A stretch of 64,000 nucleotides of DNA from contig CAWEZC010000001.1 of assembly GCA_963813495.1 (NCBI GenBank), forward strand, positions 1-64,000, in the 5' to 3' direction. Both the position numbers and the translations under genes were made by a program. Positions 14,937 through 22,201 of this stretch are shown piece after piece; the stretch's first letter is position 1, and each line of letters starts with the position of its first letter. This DNA comes from JACVRW01 sp963813495 (GTDB taxonomy: Bacteria > Actinomycetota > Thermoleophilia > Solirubrobacterales > Thermoleophilaceae). The notes under the pieces are model-generated. The model was not told where the DNA came from and did no database searches. It saw nothing but the letters and a program-made list of their open reading frames with translations.

Positions 14937-15759
14937 TGGTCCGCGACCCCTGGCGCAGGCGCAGCGAGATGCCCCCGGCCAGGAGCTGCCGGGAGCGCAT
15001 CTCGACGTGAGGCGGCCCCGGCTCGGGCACCGGCAGCGTGTGCGGGAGGTTGCCGTCGGCGTCGCCCTCGAGCTCGAGCGCGTACCGGGCTGAGCGCATC
15101 CGCACCCGCCAGCCCAGGCGGCCCACCGACACGCGCGCGCGGGCGAAGGGCGGTCGCAGGGCGAGCACCCGCCCGCCGATGCGGGCGACCACGGCGGTGG
15201 GACCAGGGTCAGCGCCGAGCAGGGGCAGGCGTCCGCCGGCGAAGGCTACGCCCAGCTCACCGCCGGGGAAGGCGCCCGCCTGGCCCCACCACCAGCGCCC
15301 GGCAAAGCCAGGCCCCCAGTTCTTCTCCGCGTAGGCGCGGGCGCCGTCCAGGCTGATGCGCTGCCCGGCCACGCTGGCCTCGCCACTCACCTCGGCGTCC
15401 AGCAGCACCGGGTGCCAGTACTGGGCCAGACCGGGCACGAGGTGAGCCGCGCCGAGCGCCCCGAAGGCGCGCCGGGGCCACGCCATCACCGGCCGTAGCT
15501 CGGCTGCCACCCAGTTGTGCGCGTCGAGGTGCAGCCGCAGCTGGTGCACCGATCCGTCGAGCAGCGCGCCGGCCCTGAGACCGAAGCGGCGCGGATCACC
15601 GGCCGCGGGCGAGGTGATCGCGTGGCGCACCACGGCCCCCGGGTGCGCGGCCAGGCAGACCAGCGCCCAGCGTCCAGACGGGCCCCGGCAGACGCCGCAC
15701 AGAACCACGAGGACGCGGCTCTGCTCGGAGTCCACGAGGCGCCAGTAGTAGCCCTCCAT
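14857..15759 (-). CDS. Tocopherol cyclase (VTE1)-like protein
   Basis: A 300-residue protein with the landmarks of the tocopherol cyclase family. The N-terminal MEGYYWRLVD corresponds to the plant FEGWYFKV motif. A central AYAEKNWGPGFAGRWWWGQ corresponds to the plant YSEKNWGxGFPRKWFWVQ motif. AQYWHPVLLDAEVSGEASV precedes it as in the plant enzyme, and the C-terminal SLRLRQGSRTIIDAHSPLAGLELG matches the end of the domain. Plant VTE1 closes the chromanol ring of prenylated quinols. The bacterial protein is shorter, about 300 against about 400 mature residues in plants. A start a few residues upstream cannot be excluded because the family motif begins right at the chosen ATG. A carotenoid hydratase or AttH-like lipocalin is the main alternative, but these lack the AEKNWG signature. 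It is flanked by the VTE3- and UbiA-like genes. Confidence 0.75.
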   Translation of the reverse strand: MEGYYWRLVDSEQSRVLVVLCGVCRGPSGRWALVCLAAHPGAVVRHAITSPAAGDPRRFGLRAGALLDGSVHQLRLHLDAHNWVAAELRPVMAWPRRAFGALGAAHLVPGLAQYWHPVLLDAEVSGEASVAGQRISLDGARAYAEKNWGPGFAGRWWWGQAGAFPGGELGVAFAGGRLPLLGADPGPTAVVARIGGRVLALRPPFARARVSVGRLGWRVRMRSARYALELEGDADGNLPHTLPVPEPGPPHVEMRSRQLLAGGISLRLRQGSRTIIDAHSPLAGLELGRRSHEPPTPPPA

Positions 15760-15824
15760 CCCCGCACCGTGATCGCGGCCCGGGTCGGCGAAGGGCGGAT
15801 CGGCCCCGGCAAGCGGAGAGATCG

Positions 15825-16151
15825 TCAGCCGCTGCGGCGGGTGGCACGCACCGCCGTCCCGTAGGCGCAGATCTCAGTCCAGGTGCCACCGAGCTCCGAG
15901 GTGTCGAAGCGGAAGGCGACGATCGCGTCCGCGCCCTTCTGGTTGGCCTCCTCGATCAGCCGCTCGGTGGCGTGCTCACGGCCTTCGGCGAGCATCTTGG
16001 TCATCCCCTGAAGCTCCCCACCCACCAGGGACTTGAGCGAGGCCCCGATCTGCGAGCCGACGTTGCGCGAGCGGACGGTGAGCCCGAAGACCTCTCCCAG
16101 CACCTCGTCGATCTCGTAGCCGGGAAGGTCATTCATCGTGGTGATGAGCAA
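15825..16151 (-). CDS. YbjQ family (putative heavy-metal-binding) protein
   Basis: A 108-residue YbjQ/UPF0145 protein. The sequence LITTMNDLPGYEIDEVLGEVFGLTVRS, the helix SLKSLVGGELQGMTKMLAEGREHATERLIEEA and GADAIVAFRFDTSELGGTWTEICAYGTAV are all typical. The start is a TTG with a well-placed GGAGG 4 bases upstream, and the resulting N-terminus (LLITT in codon terms) aligns with the family, so TTG decides the start. Family members are small pentameric proteins of unknown role sometimes linked to metal binding. It is the first gene of the minus-strand run leading into the cyclase gene, 65 bases away. Confidence 0.9.
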   Translation of the reverse strand: MLITTMNDLPGYEIDEVLGEVFGLTVRSRNVGSQIGASLKSLVGGELQGMTKMLAEGREHATERLIEEANQKGADAIVAFRFDTSELGGTWTEICAYGTAVRATRRSG

Positions 16152-16280
16152 GGTGCCTCCTTCTTGTTTGGCGCCGTGGGATGTGCACGTTACGGCGCTT
16201 CTCCGATAGCGCGCTTCGCCGGCCGTGCGTGACCATGCTCACGGAATAGGCGGCCACCGGCGGCGGTCGAACCCCTCGAG

Positions 16281-16853
16281 ATGTACGCCGCCACTCTCGA
16301 TGCAGCCCCGCTCCGCACGCGACCCACGTCCGCTCCGGCTCCGCCGGAGGACCCGTCTCCGGCCCTGCGACTGCTGCTCGGCAGCGATGGGAGCGTCACC
16401 CGCCTGCTCGAATCATGGTTTGCGGCACCGGTGGCCGTCGAGACGCGCTCCAACATGGTGGTCCGCCTGCGCGAGCAGCCCGCCGAGCTCGAGCTCGAGC
16501 CGCGCCATCCCGTCCTGCGGCGGGCGGTGATCCTGAGCCTGGCCGGGAGCGGCCGGCCGCTGCTTCGCGCCAACGCCGCGCTCGCGCTCGGGCGGCTGGG
16601 CCGCCAATCGCAGAGCGCCTTGCTGGCCGGGCGTGAACCTATCGGGCGCCTGCTGGAGCGGGCCGATGTCGAGACGAGGCGCGAGCTGCTGACCCAGCGC
16701 GTGGATCGCTGCCGGACGGCGGACGCCGAGCTGCTCGAGATCGAACGCGACACGCCGGTCTACGAGCGTGGCTACGTGATCATCAGCGGCTCGCGCCCGC
16801 TCGCGCACGTGGTCGAGCGGATCCCGGCCACGCTCTTCGAGGACGAGTCGTGA
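16281..16853 (+). CDS. Chorismate lyase-like protein (UbiC/Rv2949c superfamily)
   Basis: A 190-residue protein resembling actinobacterial chorismate pyruvate-lyases of the Rv2949c type, which make 4-hydroxybenzoate and pyruvate from chorismate. Shared features are the start LRLLLGSDGSVTRLLESW, a central PVLRRAVILSL strand with Arg in the expected product-binding position, LLRANAALALGRL, and the closing ERGYVIISGSRPLAHVVERI followed by LFED. It lacks a signal peptide and membrane helices. Its stop overlaps the GTG start of the DAHP synthase gene (GTGA), implying translational coupling, so both ends of the chorismate route to an aromatic head group are in one operon. It is divergent from the YbjQ/cyclase run. 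Identity is by motif similarity, so moderate confidence. Confidence 0.65.
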   Translation: MYAATLDAAPLRTRPTSAPAPPEDPSPALRLLLGSDGSVTRLLESWFAAPVAVETRSNMVVRLREQPAELELEPRHPVLRRAVILSLAGSGRPLLRANAALALGRLGRQSQSALLAGREPIGRLLERADVETRRELLTQRVDRCRTADAELLEIERDTPVYERGYVIISGSRPLAHVVERIPATLFEDES

Positions 16854-17653
16854 ACCTCCCGGTCGCCGGGGTGGGCGAGGACGGGTTCACGCTGATCGCG
16901 GGGCCCTGTGCCGTGGAGTCGCGCGAGCAGATTTTTGCCACCGCCGAGTGCGTGGCCGCCGCGGGAGCCACGATGCTGCGGGGTGGCGCCTACAAGCCGC
17001 GCACCAGCCCGCACAGCTTCCAGGGCCTCGGGCGTGTCGCGCTGAGGCTGCTCGAGGAGGCCCGGGAGCGGACCGGGCTGCCGGTGGTGACCGAGCTCAC
17101 CGATGTGCGCGAGCTCGACGCGGTAGCCCAGGTGGCCGACCTGATCCAGGTCGGCGCGCGCAACATGCACAACTACGCGCTGCTGCGGGAGCTGGGGCAC
17201 TGCGGGCGTCCGGTGCTGCTCAAGCGCGGGCCTGCCGCGACCATCGATGACCTACTGCTGGCGGCCGAGTACGTGCTCGTGGAGGGCAACGACGACGTGA
17301 TCCTCTGCGAGCGCGGCATCCGCACGTTCGAGACGGCCTACCGCTTCACGCTGGACCTCGCGGCGGTGCCGGTGCTCAAGGAGCGCACCCACCTGCCTGT
17401 GATCGTCGACCCGAGCCACGCGGCCGGCCGCCGCGAGCTCGTCCGGCCACTCAGCCTGGCGTCGATCGCCGCCGGAGCGGACGGCCTGATGGTGGAGGTC
17501 CACCCGGACCCCGAGGCAGCGGTTTGCGACGGGCCCCAGTCCCTGAGCACGCTCGAGTTCTCGGACTACGCCGGCGAGATGCTTGCGCTGGCCCACACGT
17601 TGCGCCGCCCGGCGGAGCGGCCGGCGGAGCTGCCGCTCGCCCTTATCGCCTGA
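16850..17653 (+). CDS. aroF: 3-deoxy-7-phosphoheptulonate (DAHP) synthase, type I beta
   Basis: A 267-residue TIM-barrel enzyme condensing phosphoenolpyruvate and erythrose 4-phosphate, the first step of the shikimate pathway. Diagnostic motifs: LIAGPCAVESREQ (metal-binding Cys), MLRGGAYKPRTSPHSFQG (PEP site), QVGARNMHNYALLRELG, VLLKRG, CERGIRTFE, PVIVDPSHAAGRRELV and MVEVHPDPEAAVCDGPQSL. It has the core barrel only, without an N-terminal ferredoxin-like or C-terminal chorismate-mutase regulatory domain. It starts with GTG inside the stop codon of the chorismate-lyase-like gene. The pairing suggests a dedicated aromatic supply for a nearby prenylquinol-type pathway (inference). KDO-8-P synthase is a relative, but the KPRT motif favours DAHP synthase. 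Confidence 0.92.
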   Translation: MNLPVAGVGEDGFTLIAGPCAVESREQIFATAECVAAAGATMLRGGAYKPRTSPHSFQGLGRVALRLLEEARERTGLPVVTELTDVRELDAVAQVADLIQVGARNMHNYALLRELGHCGRPVLLKRGPAATIDDLLLAAEYVLVEGNDDVILCERGIRTFETAYRFTLDLAAVPVLKERTHLPVIVDPSHAAGRRELVRPLSLASIAAGADGLMVEVHPDPEAAVCDGPQSLSTLEFSDYAGEMLALAHTLRRPAERPAELPLALIA

Positions 17654-17683
17654 GCGGACCGGGCCAGGCCCAATGGCGGCGCG

Positions 17684-18166
17684 TCAGACCGAGCGCGGTG
17701 GGACGGCGGCCCCGGCCACCCGCCGCCGGCGGCCCTGGGGGACTCGGGAGTCCGCCTCCGTCTGGGGCAGCAGGGTCAGCGGGAGACCTCCAAGACGGAG
17801 GCGCAGCGCGGCCAGCCGCCGCATCGGCGCTCCGCCGGGAGCGAGCACGATGGCGTCGTACCGGCCGCTGCTCCAGGCATCCCGCAACGCGGCGCCGAGC
17901 CGCCGTTCAGTGGCCACAGTGGTCACCGAGAGCTGGCGAGGCATCGCCTCGACGGCTTGCGCGAGTGTGCGCAGCGCCTCGAGCCGGACCTCGTGCTGCA
18001 GGTGCATGTAGCTCACAGGGGCTCCTGTGACACAGGAGGTCACGCGCGGGAGTGCGAGCACCACGGTGAGGCAGCCATGCTCCGCCAACGCCATGCGAGC
18101 CGCCTGCGTCAGGGCGTGCGTCGACGCGGCGGTGCCGTCGTGGCCGACGAGGAGCCGCTGGGCCAT
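17684..18166 (-). CDS. Universal stress protein-like (UspA fold)
   Basis: A 160-residue protein with a Usp-type Rossmann-like fold: MAQRLLVGHDGTAASTHALTQAARMA is the standard first strand-helix, and YDAIVLAPGGAPMRRLAALRLRLGGLPLTLLP the C-terminal half. The ATP-binding G2xG9xG(S/T) signature is weak here, reading APGGAPMRR, so nucleotide binding is uncertain. The upstream extension of the frame lacks homology; the ATG at the Usp start is used. It is convergent with the DAHP synthase gene. Confidence 0.7.
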   Translation of the reverse strand: MAQRLLVGHDGTAASTHALTQAARMALAEHGCLTVVLALPRVTSCVTGAPVSYMHLQHEVRLEALRTLAQAVEAMPRQLSVTTVATERRLGAALRDAWSSGRYDAIVLAPGGAPMRRLAALRLRLGGLPLTLLPQTEADSRVPQGRRRRVAGAAVPPRSV

Positions 18167-18323
18167 GACCCCATCTTGCCGCAGTTGAGCCGTCGGCGCA
18201 CGTGGTCGCGCTGCGCCAGATACTTCCCCGGGACGAGGACGAGGCGACAAGTGCCCGGTACGGTGACGTCACAGTGAGCAGCTGCGGACGCAGAGCAGCG
18301 CCGAGTCGCGCTCGGCCTAGGCC

Positions 18324-18905
18324 GTGCTGTTCACGCTGAAGACACTGGAGGGCATCCGCTCGGGTGAGGTGACTCTCGCCTTCCGGCGCTGGCGCCGGCC
18401 GACGGTCAAGGCAGGTCGGACCCTGCGCACCCGTGTCGGGGTCCTGGCCATCGACTCGATCGAGGTGATCGAGCAGTCGGCGCTGACCGAGGCCGACGCT
18501 CGTCGCGCGGGCGCGCCCGACCGCGCCACCCTGCTCGGCGCTCTGCCCGGCGAGGGCGCCCTGCACCGCATCGCCTTTCACCTGGCCGGCCCCGACCCGC
18601 GCGTCGCCCTGCGCGAGCGGGCCGACCTGTCCCAGGCCGAGCGCGCCGCGCTCGACGCCCGTCTGGCCCGCTTCGACGCGGCAAGCCGCCACGGTGCCTG
18701 GACGAGGGAGGTCCTCGAGCTGATCGCGCAGCAGCCGGGGACGCGGGCCCCCGACCTTGCCGCGCAGCGCGGGCTCGAGACGGTCCGATTCAAGGCAGAC
18801 GTGCGCAAGCTGAAGGAGCTCGGCCTGACCGAGAGCCTCCAGGTGGGGTATCGCCTCTCGCCGCGCGGGCGCGCATATCTCGGGGACCCCGAGGCGCCTG
18901 AGTAG
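18324..18905 (+). CDS. ASCH/PUA-like N-terminus with C-terminal winged helix
   Basis: A 193-residue protein. Residues 1-110 read like an ASCH/PUA-type RNA- or nucleotide-binding barrel: MLFTLKTLEGIRSGEVTLAFRRWRRP, the GRTLRTRVGVLAIDSIEVIE strands and IAFHLAGPDPRVALRE. Residues about 120-190 form a winged helix (TREVLELIAQQPGTRAPDLAAQRGLETVRFKADVRKLKELGL, then LSPRGRAYL). It starts with GTG. The combination of an ASCH-like domain with a wHTH suggests a small regulator, but no function is established. The SDR gene follows after 13 bases and may be in the same operon. Confidence 0.6.
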   Translation: MLFTLKTLEGIRSGEVTLAFRRWRRPTVKAGRTLRTRVGVLAIDSIEVIEQSALTEADARRAGAPDRATLLGALPGEGALHRIAFHLAGPDPRVALRERADLSQAERAALDARLARFDAASRHGAWTREVLELIAQQPGTRAPDLAAQRGLETVRFKADVRKLKELGLTESLQVGYRLSPRGRAYLGDPEAPE

Positions 18906-18918
18906 TGTCGGCGAGACC

Positions 18919-19614
18919 GTGACGCGCACCGCCCTCGTGACCGGAGCGAACCGTGGCATCGGGCTGGAGGTCACGCGCCGGCTCGCCCGCGATGGCTTCA
19001 CGACGATCCTCGCTGCGCGCGACCTCGACAAGGGCCGCGCGGCCGCGCAGCCGCTGGTGGCCGAGAGCCTGCCCGTGCAGGTGCTGGAGCTGGACGTCGC
19101 CGACCCGGACAGTGTCGGCGGGCTGCGAGCAGCGCTCGAGCGGCACCCCGGCCGCCTCGACGTGCTCGTCAACAATGCGGCGGCCCACTACGACCCGTGG
19201 CAGCGCGGCGTGGACGCCGACCTCGGCGTTGTGCAGGAAGCGCTCGAGACCAACCTGCTCGGCGCCTGGCGAACCACTCAGGCCTGCCTGCCGCTCCTGC
19301 GCCGGTCGGAGCATGGGCGCATCATCAATGTGTCGAGCGGTGCGGGTTCGCTCGCCGAGATGGGGGCGGGGACACCCGCCTACAGCGTCACCAAGGCGGC
19401 GCTCAATGCTCTGACCCGGGTGCTGGCGGCCGAGCTGCGACCCGACGGCATTCTCGTCAACTCGGTGTGCCCCGGATGGGTGGCCACCGACATGGGAGGC
19501 CCGGGGGGCAGGCCGGTGAGCGAGGGGGCGGCGAGCGTCACCTGGGCTGCGCTGCTGCCCGACGACGGGCCCACCGGCGGCTTCTTTCGCGATGGACGGC
19601 AACTCGATTGGTGA
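18919..19614 (+). CDS. Short-chain dehydrogenase/reductase
   Basis: A 231-residue classical SDR: the dinucleotide motif TGANRGIGLEV, NNAA at about residue 86, catalytic Ser in INVSSGAGS, and the YSVTK active-site Tyr/Lys (about residues 155-159), then PGWVATDMGGPGG. It probably uses NADP(H), to judge by the basic residues after the second strand (AARDLDKGRAA). The start is GTG, with the stop of the ASCH-like gene 13 bases upstream, and the F420-type oxidoreductase gene begins 16 bases after its stop. This looks like a three-gene operon. The substrate is unknown. Confidence 0.9.
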   Translation: MTRTALVTGANRGIGLEVTRRLARDGFTTILAARDLDKGRAAAQPLVAESLPVQVLELDVADPDSVGGLRAALERHPGRLDVLVNNAAAHYDPWQRGVDADLGVVQEALETNLLGAWRTTQACLPLLRRSEHGRIINVSSGAGSLAEMGAGTPAYSVTKAALNALTRVLAAELRPDGILVNSVCPGWVATDMGGPGGRPVSEGAASVTWAALLPDDGPTGGFFRDGRQLDW

Positions 19615-19630
19615 CATGAAGGAGAGCAGC

Positions 19631-20260
19631 ATGAAGATCGGAATCATCGGCAGCGGAAAGATCGGCGGGACGCTCACCAAGCTGTTCGCGCGTAGGGGAC
19701 ACGACGTGGCCGTATCCAACTCGCGCGGTCCCGAGACCCTCGCCGGTCTGGTCGACGAGGCGGGCGGCGGGGCCCGGGCGGCGACGGCCGGCGAGGCGTC
19801 CGAGTTCGGGGAGGTCGTGGTGGTGGCGGTGCCGCTGAAGGCCTACCGCGACCTGCCCGCCGATCGGCTCGCGGGCCGGATCGTGGTGGATGCCAACAAC
19901 TACTACACCGAGCGCGACGGCACGATCTCCGCGCTGGACGACGACAGCACGACATCGACGGAGCTGCTGGCCCGGCACCTGCCCGAGTCCAGGGTGGTCA
20001 AGGCCTTCAACACCATGAACTTCCGGACGCTGGGCGAGGAGGGCCGCGCCGGCGCGCCGCGCGAGGAGCGCCTGGCGCTGTTCCTGGCCGGCGACGACGA
20101 CGAGGCCAAGCGCACGGTGGCCGGCCTGATCGACGAGCTCGGGTTCGCGCCGGTGGACACCGGCGGGCTGGCCGACGGAGGCCGCCGCCAGCAGCCCGGT
20201 GCGCCGGTCTACGGCAAGGAGATGACACCCGAGGAGGCCGAAGCCGCCCTTCAGGGGTAG
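19631..20260 (+). CDS. NADPH-dependent F420 reductase-like oxidoreductase
   Basis: A 209-residue Rossmann protein: MKIGIIGSGKIGGTLTKLFARRGHDVAVSNSRGPETL is the cofactor-binding start of the F420-dependent NADP reductase family (PF03807), with the NSRGPE basic motif for NADP phosphate. VVVAVPLKAY, VVDANNYY and VVKAFNTMNF follow as in annotated NAD(P)-binding members. The ATG with the GGAGAGCAGC leader is chosen over an earlier one. It is the last gene of the operon with the SDR, and its 3' end overlaps the convergent GH2 gene by 10 bases. Whether it reduces F420 or another substrate is not determinable from sequence. Confidence 0.8.
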   Translation: MKIGIIGSGKIGGTLTKLFARRGHDVAVSNSRGPETLAGLVDEAGGGARAATAGEASEFGEVVVVAVPLKAYRDLPADRLAGRIVVDANNYYTERDGTISALDDDSTTSTELLARHLPESRVVKAFNTMNFRTLGEEGRAGAPREERLALFLAGDDDEAKRTVAGLIDELGFAPVDTGGLADGGRRQQPGAPVYGKEMTPEEAEAALQG

Positions 20261-22167
20261 AGAGGCGTGGCCCGGAAGCGCTCCGCCAGCAGCCCGAAGG
20301 CCGGCTTGCGCTCGCCGTCGTAGCCGATCAGGCCCTTGTGGTGGCGCGTGTTGGGACGGAACTGGGGCGGGCGCGGTCCGGCGCCGCCCGTCCAGCCCGG
20401 GTAGATCTCGAACTCCCGCAGCGTCCAGTAGATCGCTCCGTCGAGCACGGGTGAGCGCTCGATCACGTCGAGCGTGCGGGCGGCATGGAAGACCTGGAAG
20501 GCGTAGCTCCCCTTCAGCTCGGGCGCTTCGCCGGCCAGCTCCGGTCGCGCCTCCGCGCCCCATTCCGTCATCACGATCGCCTGCCCCGGGTAATGGTCGC
20601 GCAGCTCGTAGATGTAGGGCTCGAGCAGGCTGAAGTCCTCCACCCAGCGGTACCAGCCGAAGTACTGGTTGAGGCCGATCAGGTCGAACTCGTGGTAGGT
20701 GAACTGCTCGGCGAAGCCCGGGCGGCCCTTGATGTCCACGGAGATCGGCAGTGTCGGGTCGAGCGCGCGTGCCTGCTCCTGCGCCGCGAGCAGGAAGCGC
20801 CGCGTGCCCCGCTTCTCGTCGGGAGTGAAGGTGAGCTCGTTGGCCACCGAGTGGGTGAGCACCGACGGGTGCGAGCGTGCGGCGGTTACTGTGCGCCGCA
20901 CGGTGAGCAGGGCGCGCTCGCGTTCCCGGGGCCGCCAGAGCAGGTTGGCGCCGTGGTCGCGCTGCCAGATCGGCGCCTGGCTCCAGACCATGATCCCGGC
21001 GCGGTCGAAGCGCTCCAGCAGACGGTCGTTCATCAGGTAGTGCGCCCGCGTGATGTTGGCGCCCAGGTCCTGGAGATCGCGCACGATGCGGTCCATGTCG
21101 CGTCCCGTGAGAGCCGCTCCCGAGCCCGGCATGTCTTCGTGGATCGAGGCGCCGCGCAGCTGAACGCGGCGGTTGTTGAGCCTCAGATGACCACCCTTGA
21201 CCTCGACCGAGCGCAGCCCCACCTGCCGGCGCTCGACCTGGACCACCCGGCCGCGCTCGCGCAGCGTCAGCCGGGCCGAGTAGAGCTTCGGAGCATCCGG
21301 CGACCACAGCTCCGGAGCCGGGACGCGCATCGCGAGCTGGAGGCGCTTGCTCCTCGAGCTCTGGCGCGGCAGGCGAAAGCTGCGGCGAGTGGCACGTCCC
21401 GACGGCGAACGCAGCTCGACTTCGAGGGTGGGCTCGATCGGGCGCGCGCCGCGGCGCTGGAGGAGGCCGTCGATCAGCAGCTCGGCCCTGCAGCCGCTGG
21501 CCGGGCCTCGGCACTTGACCCGCGAGAGCGTGCCCAGGTCCTCGACGCGAGCCGGTCCCGCGGGGATGAGGTGGACCGGGCGGACGATGCCGTTCCAGTT
21601 CCACCAGCCCTCGGGCAGGTCGGGGTTCTTGCGCCCGTCCACTACCACGCTGAGCTCGTTGAGCCTGCCCGGGCGCAGCCCGCGGGCCTCGACAGTGAAA
21701 GGCGTGTAGGGATCGACGTTGCGGCCTATGCGGCGGCCGTTGAGCAGCACGCCTGCGTTGCGCCGCACGCTGTCGAAGCGGATCAGCCAGCGAAAGCCGG
21801 GCCGCGTCTGCGGCCCGACGAAGCGCAGCCGGTACCGCCGCACCTGGCCCGGATAGAGGCCGGCCAGGGCACGGGTGTCGAACACGCTGGGCACCCGCGT
21901 GGCGCGCCACTCGCCCTGGGTCTGGGCCGCGCGGCCCGCCGGGGTGGCCGGTGCGCTCGGGGCCGCGTCCTCGGGGGCGGTCTCCTCGGGCGGGGCCTCC
22001 TGGGGCAGGGCCGGCGGGGCGGGCTCGACCCGCACCTCCCAGCCGCTGGTGAGGGGGCGGGCGCGCAGTGACGATGCCTCGGCTGCCGAGGCGACCGGCA
22101 GCGGTGCGGCGCTCAGCCCGGCCGCGAGGGCGAGCAGGCACAGGGCGAGAGCTGAACGGCGCTGCAT
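20251..22167 (-). CDS. Secreted glycoside hydrolase family 2 (beta-glucuronidase-like)
   Basis: A 638-residue exported GH2 enzyme. A signal peptide is present (RRSALALCLLALAAGLSAAP, cleavage near ASAAEA). Three regions follow: an N-terminal jelly-roll with a Pro/Glu-rich insertion (about 50-90), RYRLRFVGPQ, and the WWNWNGIVRPVHLIP motif; an Ig-like segment; and a TIM barrel. Catalytic residues are the acid/base Glu in HSVANELTFTPDEK and the nucleophile Glu in IVMTEWGAEA, with RGASIHEDMPGSG and NITRAHYLMND as barrel landmarks. It is divergent from a cation/proton antiporter gene with 34 bases between. Substrate within GH2 (glucuronide, galactoside, mannoside) cannot be fixed. Confidence 0.88.
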   Translation of the reverse strand: MQRRSALALCLLALAAGLSAAPLPVASAAEASSLRARPLTSGWEVRVEPAPPALPQEAPPEETAPEDAAPSAPATPAGRAAQTQGEWRATRVPSVFDTRALAGLYPGQVRRYRLRFVGPQTRPGFRWLIRFDSVRRNAGVLLNGRRIGRNVDPYTPFTVEARGLRPGRLNELSVVVDGRKNPDLPEGWWNWNGIVRPVHLIPAGPARVEDLGTLSRVKCRGPASGCRAELLIDGLLQRRGARPIEPTLEVELRSPSGRATRRSFRLPRQSSRSKRLQLAMRVPAPELWSPDAPKLYSARLTLRERGRVVQVERRQVGLRSVEVKGGHLRLNNRRVQLRGASIHEDMPGSGAALTGRDMDRIVRDLQDLGANITRAHYLMNDRLLERFDRAGIMVWSQAPIWQRDHGANLLWRPRERERALLTVRRTVTAARSHPSVLTHSVANELTFTPDEKRGTRRFLLAAQEQARALDPTLPISVDIKGRPGFAEQFTYHEFDLIGLNQYFGWYRWVEDFSLLEPYIYELRDHYPGQAIVMTEWGAEARPELAGEAPELKGSYAFQVFHAARTLDVIERSPVLDGAIYWTLREFEIYPGWTGGAGPRPPQFRPNTRHHKGLIGYDGERKPAFGLLAERFRATPLYP

Positions 22168-22201
22168 GAGGCCGTCACGGTAGCCAGATGTAAAGGCGGC
22201 C

